Assembly: GCA_035374585.1 (NCBI GenBank)
Contig: DAOSPF010000013.1
Coordinates: forward strand, 1 to 56,242
DNA length: 56,242 nt
From: JAKPQD01 sp029572965
Lineage (GTDB): Bacteria; Bacteroidota; Bacteroidia; Bacteroidales; DTGW01
Reading direction: 5' to 3'
Shown: positions 41,156-49,255 of the stretch, in pieces
Layout of the letters: every line of letters begins with the position of its first letter
Numbering within the stretch: position 1 is the stretch's first letter
Translations under genes and position numbers: made by a program
The notes under the pieces: generated by a model
Database searches by the model: none
What the model saw: only the letters and a program-made list of their open reading frames with translations
Told to the model about the DNA's origin: nothing

Positions 41156-43159
41156 CTATTGTTTCAATATTTTAACAGATTGGCTGTCTGATTTTCCTGA
41201 AATTTTTAAGATATAGTAACCAGGCGTTAAATGTTCAGTAGAGAATTGAACGGTATTACCTGCTGTAATTTGCTCTTCAATAATCCTTCCGTAAATATCA
41301 AGCAAAATAACCCTGCTATTAGCCTCGCATTCAACATTCAGATTTGCAGAGAACGGATTTGGATAAACTTTGACATTGTTGGCAAGAGCATTATGAATAC
41401 CTGTTGCGCTATTGGTTACGGTAACTTTGAAAGTATCTGTAACCATTTGGTTGTTTAAAGTTGCACTTACCACAATTTCTGATTCACCGTGCTGGTTGGC
41501 CAAGAATGTTAATGTCAGTGTTTTTCCCGATAAATTTGTAGAAACAAGCCCTGTGTTTGAATTCGATGCTACTGCTAAAGTAATTCCAGAAGGGTCATAA
41601 GCAGTAAATGCAGAACTTAAATCGACATTTAAAGGCTGTGCATTCATATTGACGTTCACATCGTCAAGCGGGGTAAGTTTTACAGGTTGGGCATCGGGTA
41701 TTATAGTAAGGTTGTCGATGCAAAAATAGGCTGGTGTATTCATGCCCCATGAACCAACATCAGATGATGCGAGGTTGAAACGAAGTTTTTTTACTTTTCC
41801 CAACTTGTTTAAATCTACCCATCGCCAATTTTTTACAATGTAATCCCTGGAGTTGTCGTTAGAACGGAAGTCGGCAAGATAAAACTCGATGGTATCTGTT
41901 TTTGAGCCATCTTGTTTTTCTCCCCAAATCAAAAGCTTGAAGTAATCAGGGTCGTTGCCGGTTGTGCCTCCAAACTTTTTGGCAAACATATCACCATCTC
42001 TCATTGACAAATAAGCATACGTACAGTTTGTCACATAAAAACCGCTTACAGCATAGCTTTTATCATCTTTAAAAGTAATTTCAACAGGCATGTTTGAGAA
42101 ATCGCCCAACCAGTTTTGGGCAACAAAAGCAACTGCATAGTTAGTACCCCCAGTGTCGGGGGCATTCATACCACCTTTGGTGATTGCACTAAGCGTTGAG
42201 GTCTCAAGTTTACTTTGGTCAATAGCTGTGTCGTTTCGATTATTGGAATACATGAACCCATAATCGAAATTAGTATCATGAAAAAAACGAAATTTTGCCA
42301 AGCCAGAAGCCCAACTGGTATCGTTGGTTGGAGACCACCAGGAATCTTTGGCTAAAGGTAATTCATCGAGTGTTGTTATAGAATATGGTTGCCCTGCATT
42401 TACCACGCTAACTGCATCGAGGTCGAAGCCACAAGAATGAAATGGGGTTGGCCAAGGGTCATTAACAATATGTCCTTTAGAATCGTGCGAAGCATAAGGA
42501 GCATTTATGTTGCCCACTACATCAACCACTTTTACAAAACGAATATTATTCAGGTCAATGCCAGTACTGTCTTTAATATCGTCTAGGTCAAAAGGAGTCC
42601 CATAGCCAGCAATATCTTTGCCTGCCAGATTGTAAATATTGGTTGGGTCAATAGCTGCAAAGCCTCCAAGTTGAGGGCTTTGTGGTGTAAGTGATACCGC
42701 AGGGAAACGGACAAATCTTTTGCCGTCGGAACTAACTTCAACAAAAGCCAATTCAGAAAAAGTTGTACTTTTCTGCCCTGCTGGTGTATAAAAACCGTTT
42801 TCATAAACGGCAAAGTCAGGGCCTTTTCCATTTGAAATAGGCCTGTCGAAAGAAAGGATAGCAACTCCACTGTCGCCCAAACTTACCACATCGTAAGGCG
42901 AGTTTTGTGCTTTGCCCAAAGCAATTGCAGGATAGCCAAACGAAGCTTTGTTTGTGCCATTGTATTTTACAGAAGTGTCGGCAATGTTTACCCAACCTCT
43001 GTATAGCTCAATGCCAGTAGCCCAGCTTTTAATAACTGAAGAATCGGTATATATGGCCGTAGAACCAGTATTGCCAGCACCGGGGGCATATTTGTTTTGT
43101 GCAGGTGAATTGTGCATTATACACATACAACCCGCCATAAAAAGTAAAATTTTTCTCAT
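41156..43159 (-). CDS. DUF4465-type secreted protein with T9SS sorting domain, B12 locus
   Basis: A 667-aa exported protein. Signal peptide (about 1-20). Region about 45-255 resembles a cell-surface domain seen in B12-regulated loci (YDVVSLGDSGVAILSFDRPI, GPDFAVYENGFYTP, FDLDDIKD). A DUF4465-like domain follows at about 285-495 (DTNFDYGFMYSNNR, VTNCTYAYLSMRDGD, DDPDYFKLLIWGE-like, AYFCIDNLTI), then an Ig-like domain and a T9SS type A tail (YPNPFSANLNV ... YYILKISG). It is likely placed on the surface by type IX secretion and binds or senses corrinoids. It is third in the riboswitch operon. The ligand is inferred from context only. Confidence 0.7.
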   Translation of the reverse strand: MRKILLFMAGCMCIMHNSPAQNKYAPGAGNTGSTAIYTDSSVIKSWATGIELYRGWVNIADTSVKYNGTNKASFGYPAIALGKAQNSPYDVVSLGDSGVAILSFDRPISNGKGPDFAVYENGFYTPAGQKSTTFSELAFVEVSSDGKRFVRFPAVSLTPQSPQLGGFAAIDPTNIYNLAGKDIAGYGTPFDLDDIKDSTGIDLNNIRFVKVVDVVGNINAPYASHDSKGHIVNDPWPTPFHSCGFDLDAVSVVNAGQPYSITTLDELPLAKDSWWSPTNDTSWASGLAKFRFFHDTNFDYGFMYSNNRNDTAIDQSKLETSTLSAITKGGMNAPDTGGTNYAVAFVAQNWLGDFSNMPVEITFKDDKSYAVSGFYVTNCTYAYLSMRDGDMFAKKFGGTTGNDPDYFKLLIWGEKQDGSKTDTIEFYLADFRSNDNSRDYIVKNWRWVDLNKLGKVKKLRFNLASSDVGSWGMNTPAYFCIDNLTIIPDAQPVKLTPLDDVNVNMNAQPLNVDLSSAFTAYDPSGITLAVASNSNTGLVSTNLSGKTLTLTFLANQHGESEIVVSATLNNQMVTDTFKVTVTNSATGIHNALANNVKVYPNPFSANLNVECEANSRVILLDIYGRIIEEQITAGNTVQFSTEHLTPGYYILKISGKSDSQSVKILKQ

Positions 43160-43172
43160 GTTAATTTATTGG

Positions 43173-44039
43173 TTAATTTTTAAATATTCGTTTGTAAACA
43201 GTCTTCCCGTCTGTAGCAATTTTTAACGTATAAATTCCCTTTTCTATGTTTGCTACATTAACAGAAGGACTTTGAGTGCTGTAAGATTCTTTAAGAATTT
43301 CATTACCTTGCAAATCAATAATAGTTACCTGTGCAGGCTTATCGGTATAAATATTAATAAATTCGGTACAGGGGTTTGGGCTAATGTTTATATCGTATTC
43401 AACCGCTTTAGGTAAACTTAATGCGCTGTTTTCACTTGCAACAGATGAAGTGCTTGCCGATTTTAAACTGCCACAGGCTGTAGCTGCTGTAAATGGTGTG
43501 CGTGGAGGGTTTGCAGTCCAGGAAGGGGCATAAGCAAAACGCCAGCCATCCCATGCGCCATTGGTAAGTGTTCTGTTGGCTATCCCGTAATTTGAGTATG
43601 TCCAACTGGTTCCGTTTGTACTTAACCAGTAACTCCAATAGCCTTGATATAGCCATCCTTCTTTATAAACATCATCGGAATCACCTGCGTGGCCTGTCTC
43701 ATTTGCCCCGGCAACATAGGTAAAGCCATCGCAATCCATGTCGTAACCTAAACCGTAAACTGTTTGGTCGCCATAAGAACCAGCTTTTTCGAAAATCCGA
43801 GGGTCTATAGCTTTGATTGCATTAAGCATATCCCGGCCTGTTTTAGTTCCTGTCCATTTATAGCCCCAAACTTTGGTAACATAATTTCCATCGGGTGTTG
43901 TCCATTCAATTACCAAAGCAGCTTTATTAGTTCCTGAACCAGCCCAAAGTTGAATATCATTGAACGAAAATTGAGAAAAGGCATTTATTGAAAGGAAAAT
44001 GCTCAAAACCAGTGATAAAAACAAATGTTTCTTTTTCAT
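43173..44039 (-). CDS. T9SS-exported protein of the B12 operon
   Basis: A 288-aa exported protein: signal peptide (about 1-22), an N-terminal domain with FSFNDIQLWAGSGTNKAALVIEW and YGLGYDMDCDGFTYVAGAN, two Trp-rich segments around 130-185, and a T9SS type A sorting tail (NISPNPCTEFINIY ... KGIYTLKIATDGKTVYKRIF). I do not know a named family for the front domain. Its place as second gene of the cobalamin riboswitch operon, 13 bp upstream of the DUF4465 gene, suggests a surface corrinoid-handling role. Confidence 0.65.
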   Translation of the reverse strand: MKKKHLFLSLVLSIFLSINAFSQFSFNDIQLWAGSGTNKAALVIEWTTPDGNYVTKVWGYKWTGTKTGRDMLNAIKAIDPRIFEKAGSYGDQTVYGLGYDMDCDGFTYVAGANETGHAGDSDDVYKEGWLYQGYWSYWLSTNGTSWTYSNYGIANRTLTNGAWDGWRFAYAPSWTANPPRTPFTAATACGSLKSASTSSVASENSALSLPKAVEYDINISPNPCTEFINIYTDKPAQVTIIDLQGNEILKESYSTQSPSVNVANIEKGIYTLKIATDGKTVYKRIFKN

Positions 44040-44057
44040 AAAAAGTAAGTATTAAAA

Positions 44058-44636
44058 TTAATATTTGATTGATTCCAACCGCAAAACAGGCATTCGGCTT
44101 TGCGCAAACTCAAATGCGCCAAACAAAACCCCGATATAAACAAAATCACCTAAAAGTGTATTTTTAAAGAATGGTAGTCCGGCTGCATAGCAAGTCATTA
44201 ACCCGCTAAAACTCTTAGGGTACATGTTTGTAGAAGCCCAAACCCCAAAATTGGAGAGTAGAAAAAATATAATAGAAGCTAAAAGGCTTGCCAGAATAAG
44301 GTTTCGGATTTTAATCCGCTTTAGGGCAACAAAACCTATCAAACCTATCATGATAAAAGCACCATAAGTCCAGTAACAGCCTTGGTAAAACCATACAAAA
44401 TGGTCGAAATATTGGCTGTAAACAACATTATTTAATACAAGGTCGCTTAACCACATGCTGATAATGGGAATCAAGAATGAAAGGTATCGTTGCGAAAAAT
44501 AAGCAGCACCAAACAAAGCCATTGCCCCGATGGGGGCAAAATTTGGAGGATGAGGCAGCAATCGGCTGAATGCTGCCAAAAGCACCATCAGGGTAATAAC
44601 CCCGTAACGGAGGTGTAAATTTTTCTTTTCTGTCAT
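44058..44636 (-). CDS. Membrane protein, DUF6580 / ECF S-component-like
   Basis: A 192-aa integral membrane protein with five or six TM helices. The opening YGVITLMVLLAAFSRLLPHPPNFAPIGAMALFGAAYFS is characteristic of DUF6580 proteins, which resemble substrate-binding S components of ECF transporters. It is the first gene after the cobalamin riboswitch, so it is probably the inner-membrane step for corrinoid or a precursor. No ECF ATPase or T subunit is nearby, so it would need host subunits or work alone. Confidence 0.75.
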   Translation of the reverse strand: MTEKKNLHLRYGVITLMVLLAAFSRLLPHPPNFAPIGAMALFGAAYFSQRYLSFLIPIISMWLSDLVLNNVVYSQYFDHFVWFYQGCYWTYGAFIMIGLIGFVALKRIKIRNLILASLLASIIFFLLSNFGVWASTNMYPKSFSGLMTCYAAGLPFFKNTLLGDFVYIGVLFGAFEFAQSRMPVLRLESIKY

Positions 44637-44734
44637 AACTATCGAATTTTAAGTGAAACATACACGTTAAAACCCGATATGCAGCAATGTGAAGAAGGAT
44701 AGAAAATCAAAAGGCTTAAGCCGGATGATTTTTC

Positions 44735-44922
44735 GCTTTTCTCCCGAAAGCTACAAATCGGAATATCGGCAGGTTTTCTGACTTGCTCGCTTTTAAACGC
44801 CTTCCCATCTTTAATGACAGTGGCTTCTGTGTTTAAAAGTTTTTGTTGAGCTTACAGCAGCGGGAACTATTGCCGACTTACACGGCATTCCCTTTTAATC
44901 CTGTTTAAGCAGGAACCGATAT
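44735..44922 (-). ncRNA. Cobalamin riboswitch upstream of the B12-uptake operon
   Basis: The aptamer runs from 44922 to 44763 on the minus strand. The P1 stem ATATCGG pairs with CCGATAT. The conserved segments are in order: GGTTCC, GGGAA, GCTGTAAGC, the B12 box GCCACTG, GGGAAGGC and AGTCAG...CCTGCC. A hairpin GCTTTCGGGAGAAAAGC (44751-44735) follows as the probable expression platform with a kissing loop. It lies between nrdD and the DUF6580 gene; no separate promoter is obvious, so read-through from nrdD is possible. B12 binding would shut off the uptake genes. Confidence 0.92.
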
Positions 44923-44941
44923 GTAATTCTATATTCTAAAA

Positions 44942-47083
44942 TCAGTCTTTTATCATTTTATCAAAAAGTTTCCGTTCTTTAAATTCTTCCTGTTTCCCAT
45001 CATTCCATTGTCCCACCGGTCGCAGATAGCCAACAATCCTTGAAAAAACTTCGCATTCAGATGTTTGGCCTGTTTCGGCGCATTTAGGGCATTGTTTGTG
45101 TTCACCAAACAGGTAGCCATGTTCCGGGCAAATGCTAAATGTGGGCGAAAGGGTAATATAAGGTAAATGGAACGTATGGGTTATTTTCTTAATCAGCGCT
45201 TTTACAGAATCCACATGCAACTGTTTTTCGCCCAAAAAAGTATGAAATACTGTTCCTCCGGTGTATTTGGTCTGCAATCCGTCCTGAATAGTTAAAGCTT
45301 CGAACAAATCGTCTGTATAATTAACAGGTAATTGTGTTGAATTGGTATAATAAGGCTTTGCCCCTTTTCGCACATGTACTTCGTTGGCAGTAACAATGTC
45401 GGGATATTCTGCTTTGTCAATTTTTGCCAAACGGTACGATGTGCCTTCGGCTGGTGTGGCTTCTAAGTTGTAGATGTTGCCAGTTTCGTCCTGGAATGTT
45501 TCGAGTTTTGAACGCATTACGTCCATTACTTTTTGGGCAAAGGCATAGCCTTTTTCCTGTACCAGATTGCAACCTAAGAAGTTGAGGCAACATTCGTTCA
45601 TGCCAACAATACCAATGGTTGAAAAATGGTTTTTCCAAAACTTACCTGTACGTTGTTTTACATGGCGTAAATAAAATTTTGAATACGGGTAAAGCCCTTT
45701 TTCGGTAAGGTTTTCAATTACTTTGCGTTTTACTTCAAGGCTTTCTTTGGCCAATTCCATCAGCTTATCGAGGCGTTGGAAAAATTCGGTTTCTGATTTA
45801 GATTCGTAACCCAAACGAGGCAAGTTTATGGTAACTACTCCAACACTTCCGGTAAGAGGATTTGCACCAAATAAGCCACCACCACGTTTTTGAAGTTCCC
45901 GTTTGTCTAAGCGTAAGCGGCAACACATGCTGCGCACATCGTCGGGACTCATATCGGAATTTACGAAGTTGGAAAAATAAGGAATACCGTATTTGGCTGA
46001 TATTTCCCATATTTTGGTGTAAGCAGGGTTGTCCCACTCGAAATCTTTGGTAATGTTATAGGTTGGTATTGGGAATGAAAATACACTGCCATTTGCATCA
46101 CCTTCGGCCATTACTTCAGCAAATGCAGCATTGAATATGTCCATTTCTGGCTGGAAATCACCGTAGGTTGCTTCTTGAGGTTTTCCGCCAATTACAACGG
46201 GCTGATTCTTTAAAAACTCAGGTATTTTAAGATCAAGCGTAATATTGGTAAACGGTGTTTGAAAACCTACACGGGTTGGCACGTTTATATTAAACATGAA
46301 TTCCTGTAAGGCCTGTTTTACCTGTGCATATTCTAGCTTATCGAAGCGAATAAATGGCGCAAGGTAGGTGTCGAAGTTTGAAAAAGCTTGTGCTCCGGCA
46401 GCTTCGCCCTGCATGGTATAAAAGAAATTTACTATTTGCCCTAAAATGGTACGCAAGTGTTTTGCCGGACGACTTTCTATTTTTCCTGTTACGCCTTTAA
46501 AACCTGTAATAAGCAAATCTTCCAAATCCCAGCCAACACAGTAGACACTTAGAAAGCCTAAATCGTGGATATGAAAGCGACCTGATTGATAGGCTTGTTT
46601 AATTTCATCGGAATAGATGCGTTCTAACCAATATTGAGAGCTTACAATGGTGGCAATATGTTGGTTTAGACCTTGTAAAGAATAGGATGAATTTGCACTT
46701 TCTTTTATGCGCCAATCATCGAGACTAAGGTATTTTTCAACGATGTCAAGATTGGAGAAAAGCTCTTTTGCATTACGAATATTTTCATGTTGCTTGCGAT
46801 GAAGTATGTATGCTTTGGCAACATCAAACAATTTATTTTCAAACAACACCTTTTCTACAGTGTCTTGTACTTCTTCGACAGAAGGCGTGAAATTCACCTT
46901 TTCGAACATACTCAATTGTTTCAACACATCGAGCATGAGATTTTCGGCTAATTGACGGTCGGGACGGCCAACAGCACGCAAGGCTTTAAAAATAGCAAAA
47001 GTGATTTTTTCAGCTTCGAAAGGGAGTATACGCCCGTCACGTTTACTGATTTGAACATTTTTTAATGCACCATTAATCACCAT
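44942..47083 (-). CDS. nrdD: Anaerobic (class III) ribonucleoside-triphosphate reductase
   Basis: Makes dNTPs from NTPs in the absence of oxygen, using a glycyl radical instead of B12 or a tyrosyl radical. The 713-aa protein has an N-terminal ATP-cone (about 10-100, KRDGRILPFEAEKI), the ten-strand barrel with NITLDLKIP and the MCCRLRLD cysteines (about 388). A Zn-binding CPEHGY...CPKC region follows near 645-665. The glycyl-radical motif RIVGY has Gly685 28 residues from the end. It is preceded by its own cobalamin riboswitch. The activator nrdG is downstream in the uptake operon. Confidence 0.95.
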   Translation of the reverse strand: MVINGALKNVQISKRDGRILPFEAEKITFAIFKALRAVGRPDRQLAENLMLDVLKQLSMFEKVNFTPSVEEVQDTVEKVLFENKLFDVAKAYILHRKQHENIRNAKELFSNLDIVEKYLSLDDWRIKESANSSYSLQGLNQHIATIVSSQYWLERIYSDEIKQAYQSGRFHIHDLGFLSVYCVGWDLEDLLITGFKGVTGKIESRPAKHLRTILGQIVNFFYTMQGEAAGAQAFSNFDTYLAPFIRFDKLEYAQVKQALQEFMFNINVPTRVGFQTPFTNITLDLKIPEFLKNQPVVIGGKPQEATYGDFQPEMDIFNAAFAEVMAEGDANGSVFSFPIPTYNITKDFEWDNPAYTKIWEISAKYGIPYFSNFVNSDMSPDDVRSMCCRLRLDKRELQKRGGGLFGANPLTGSVGVVTINLPRLGYESKSETEFFQRLDKLMELAKESLEVKRKVIENLTEKGLYPYSKFYLRHVKQRTGKFWKNHFSTIGIVGMNECCLNFLGCNLVQEKGYAFAQKVMDVMRSKLETFQDETGNIYNLEATPAEGTSYRLAKIDKAEYPDIVTANEVHVRKGAKPYYTNSTQLPVNYTDDLFEALTIQDGLQTKYTGGTVFHTFLGEKQLHVDSVKALIKKITHTFHLPYITLSPTFSICPEHGYLFGEHKQCPKCAETGQTSECEVFSRIVGYLRPVGQWNDGKQEEFKERKLFDKMIKD

Positions 47084-47186
47084 AGGTTTGATATTTAGTA
47101 AGTTAATAAACCTAAATTATGGTAGCTTTGAATAAAAAAGGGGAATGAAAAATAAAGATATCTGCGCTCAGAAGCCTTTACTCTTC

Positions 47187-47394
47187 GCCTTTCACCCGAA
47201 AGCTACGAATTACATTACAGGCAGGTCTTCTGGCTCGTCCTATTTTGGCTGCCTTCCCATTCCGGCTTAACGGAACAGTGGCGAGGGTGTGCCAAAACTT
47301 TTTAAAGGACTTACAGCTACGGGGATAGCCCCGGATTTAAACCGGGTTCCCTTTTAATCCACAATCCCGAAAGTTTCGGGACAGGAACCTGTAA
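47187..47394 (-). ncRNA. Cobalamin riboswitch upstream of nrdD
   Basis: The aptamer runs from 47394 to 47215 with the P1 stem CCTGTAA/TTACAGG. It has GGGAACCCGG, GCTGTAAGT, the B12 box GCCACTG, GGGAAGGC and the CCTGCC end. An extra palindromic stem TCCCGAAAGTTTCGGGA sits in the variable arm. The hairpin GCTTTCGGGTGAAAGGC (47203-47187) matches the one behind the other riboswitch and is the likely expression platform. When B12 is present, nrdD would be turned off. Confidence 0.92.
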
Positions 47395-47406
47395 ATTTTA
47401 ACGAAA

Positions 47407-47436
47407 CAAAGGAATGTCATTTTTTCAACTAAACAA
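47407..47436 (-). promoter_or_regulatory. Promoter of the nrdD riboswitch transcript
   Basis: On the minus strand TTG (47436-47434), a 19-nt spacer and TTCCTTTG (47414-47407) fit the Bacteroidota -33/-7 layout with one -7 mismatch. The predicted start falls just ahead of the first base of the aptamer P1. Confidence 0.6.
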
Positions 47437-47519
47437 TAGCAAATCGTATTAACTTTTGAACAGATGGTTGTTGAAAAGATGCAAAAAGCCCTAAATTGTA
47501 TGAGCTGCACCCATGAAAA

Positions 47520-48764
47520 TTAATTTATTTTACTTAATCGGGATTTAGGTTTGGATGAAAGTTTCTCACTTAAAAGCATCATGTCATCACTTACTTTTCT
47601 ATCTAATATTTTAGCATAGTGCTGTGTAATGGTTAAATTTTTATGCCCAAGCATTTTGCTTACACTTTCGATTGAAACACCATTAGTTAAAGTTATCGTA
47701 GTTGCAAAAGTGTGTCGGGCAATGTGATAGGTTAATTCTTTCTCAATTTCGCAAAAGTCGGCAATTTCCTTTAGGTAGCTATTCATTTTTTGGTTACTAA
47801 GCACAGGAAGTAACTTGCCAGAATTTAAACATTGTGGATGATTTTTGTACTTTTCCAGTATTTCTAATGCCATTGGCAACAAAGGAATAGTTGCACGGGT
47901 ATCTGTTTTCTGACGATGGGTATATATCCACTTTTCACCATCAATACCCATTGATATTTGCGAGCTGTCAAGCTTTTTTACATCGGCGTAAGCTAAACCT
48001 GTGTAACAGCTAAATAAAAATATGTCCCGTACCTGGTTAAGTCGTTCGGATTTGAACCTTTTATTTGCAATAGCCTGTATTTCTTCGTTGTTGAGATAAG
48101 CCCGTTCAACCTCTTTAATTTTGGCTTTGTAGTTCCTGAAAGGGTTCTTTTCTAACCAATCATTAGCTATGCAAATACGAATAACCTTGCCAAAATTCTT
48201 AATGTATTTGACTGCTGAATTGTTGTTGCACTTGCGAACGCTACGGAGATAAAACTCAAATTCTGTTATAAAAGCATGGTCAACCTGCCTAATGTCAATA
48301 TCGGAAACAGAATACTTCCACTTTAAAAAGTCAATGGTATGTTTTAATGAAGTTTTGTAGCGTTGTAAAGTTCCTGAGGCATATTCAGAACCCACCAAAG
48401 CCTCAATTTGTTTGTTGTGGTTTTCAAATATTTTCACCAGTGAACGGGGCTTTTCGCCTTTACCGATGTATTTATTTTTCAATGTTTCGGCTGTGATTAA
48501 ATTTCCCGAATTTAATAGCTGACGATGGGCTTCGTAAACCTTTGTCTGAATGGTATCAAGGTAGGTATTCAGGGCTTTCGATTCTTCTTTATTACCCGAT
48601 GCCCGACCCGCTGACGGAATCCATTTGTCGGGTATGCACTCACGCCCTGTTGATGCTTCAGCTCGTTGGCTATTAACAGTAATACGCAAATAAATAGGAA
48701 CTGGACCCGTTTCGTAGGTCTTTGGCTTCTTCAAATAGAAGAGCAAACTAAAAGTTGTGTTCAT
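47520..48764 (-). CDS. Tyrosine recombinase (integrase), IntDOT-like
   Basis: Site-specific integrase of the element, 414 aa. Arm-binding N-terminal domain (about 1-95), core-binding SAM-like domain (about 110-205), catalytic domain (about 225-400). Visible catalytic residues are Lys in HRQKTDTRATIPL, the HIARHTF box (His, Arg), LGHKN (His) and the nucleophile Tyr in HYAKI. The first Arg is missing: the usual TGxR position reads CYTGLAYADV. IntDOT of CTnDOT also lacks this Arg. It sits 138 bp from the right attachment repeat and reads inward, as expected of an element integrase. Confidence 0.88.
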   Translation of the reverse strand: MNTTFSLLFYLKKPKTYETGPVPIYLRITVNSQRAEASTGRECIPDKWIPSAGRASGNKEESKALNTYLDTIQTKVYEAHRQLLNSGNLITAETLKNKYIGKGEKPRSLVKIFENHNKQIEALVGSEYASGTLQRYKTSLKHTIDFLKWKYSVSDIDIRQVDHAFITEFEFYLRSVRKCNNNSAVKYIKNFGKVIRICIANDWLEKNPFRNYKAKIKEVERAYLNNEEIQAIANKRFKSERLNQVRDIFLFSCYTGLAYADVKKLDSSQISMGIDGEKWIYTHRQKTDTRATIPLLPMALEILEKYKNHPQCLNSGKLLPVLSNQKMNSYLKEIADFCEIEKELTYHIARHTFATTITLTNGVSIESVSKMLGHKNLTITQHYAKILDRKVSDDMMLLSEKLSSKPKSRLSKIN

Positions 48765-48901
48765 GGCTGGTGACCTTTTTAACTCACTTTTTAATGATAC
48801 AAATTTAGATTTTCAGCCAATGCTATACAAGATGTTCAAATTCTGAACCACCTATTATACAAGCGTTTGAAGTAGTTCTGGTGAGTAATTTTTAGCCTTT
48901 G

Positions 48902-48923
48902 TTTTACTCACCGAATGACTCAC
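48902..48923. other. Candidate attachment site, right copy
   Basis: TTTTACTCACCGAATGACTC plus AC, matching 28062-28083 with one mismatch. Around it GGTGAGTAA (48880-48888) is an inverted copy of TTACTCACC (48904-48912), and ACTCACC occurs twice in direct order. That gives integrase-core-like symmetry. Confidence 0.6.
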
Positions 48924-48970
48924 CAAAGTTGTGATAATTGGTGAATATTTTGATGAAGACTAAAAACGTA

Positions 48971-49002
48971 AAAGCCTGTAAGTCATACGATTTACAGGCT
49001 TT
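48971..49002 (-). terminator. Terminator of the tRNA-Ser gene
   Basis: AAAGCCTGTAA pairs with TTTACAGGCTTT over a 9-nt loop, and the minus strand continues TTTTACGTTTTT. It lies 25 bases beyond the tRNA 3' end. Confidence 0.75.
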
Positions 49003-49026
49003 TGATTCGTTTTGGTTATGTTTCTG

Positions 49027-49114
49027 CGGAGAGTTAGGGATTCGAACCCTAGAAGCCCTTTTGGAGCTTACACACTTTCCAGGCGTGCGCCTTCGACCAC
49101 TCGGCCAACTCTCC
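49027..49114 (-). tRNA. tRNA-Ser (anticodon GGA)
   Basis: Read on the minus strand: acceptor GGAGAGT pairs with ACTCTCC, D-arm GGCCGAGTGGTCGAAGG, anticodon stem-loop CACGCCTGGAAAGTGTG with anticodon GGA, a long type II variable arm (GCTCCAAAAGGGCTTC) and T-arm CTAGGGTTCGAATCCCTAA. It is 88 nt to the discriminator G; CCA is not encoded. It lies just outside the integrated element, a usual neighbourhood for integration. Confidence 0.95.
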
Positions 49115-49222
49115 TTTGATGCTGCAAAGAAAACATATTTTTTCCAATCTGCCAATTTTTGGCTATTGCCTTTGAGCTCTTATTTAGTTCGTAATTTGTC
49201 ATTCGTCATTCGTCATTTTTAC

Positions 49223-49231
49223 TACATTTGC
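49223..49231 (+). promoter_or_regulatory. Promoter -7 box (TACATTTGC)
   Basis: Exact TAnnTTTGC 24 bases before the DUF502 gene start, just downstream of three short repeats of GTCATTC. No clear -33 box at standard spacing. Confidence 0.5.
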
Positions 49232-49255
49232 ATAAATAGCATAATACATTAAAAT

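Larger units (their letters stand above)
28062..48923. mobile_element. Integrated element with B12 cargo, about 20.9 kb
   Basis: A 22-bp direct repeat bounds a block containing a tyrosine recombinase at the right end, an RteC homologue, an excisionase-like HTH protein, a DnaC-like ATPase, a DUF6943 protein and other genes typical of Bacteroidota mobile DNA. A tRNA-Ser lies 104 bp outside the right repeat. No relaxase, coupling protein or conjugation gene is present, so it is at most mobilisable. Cargo: two cobalamin riboswitches, nrdD, nrdG and a B12-uptake operon. The boundaries are inferred, not proven. Confidence 0.7.

Noticed and set aside
28062..48923. A self-transmissible conjugative transposon
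   Set aside because: No relaxase, TraG-type coupling protein or Tra proteins are present in the block.
48904..49155. An 83-codon minus-strand open frame and its antisense partner
   Set aside because: Both read through the tRNA-Ser gene and its terminator; the apparent peptide is a tRNA translation.
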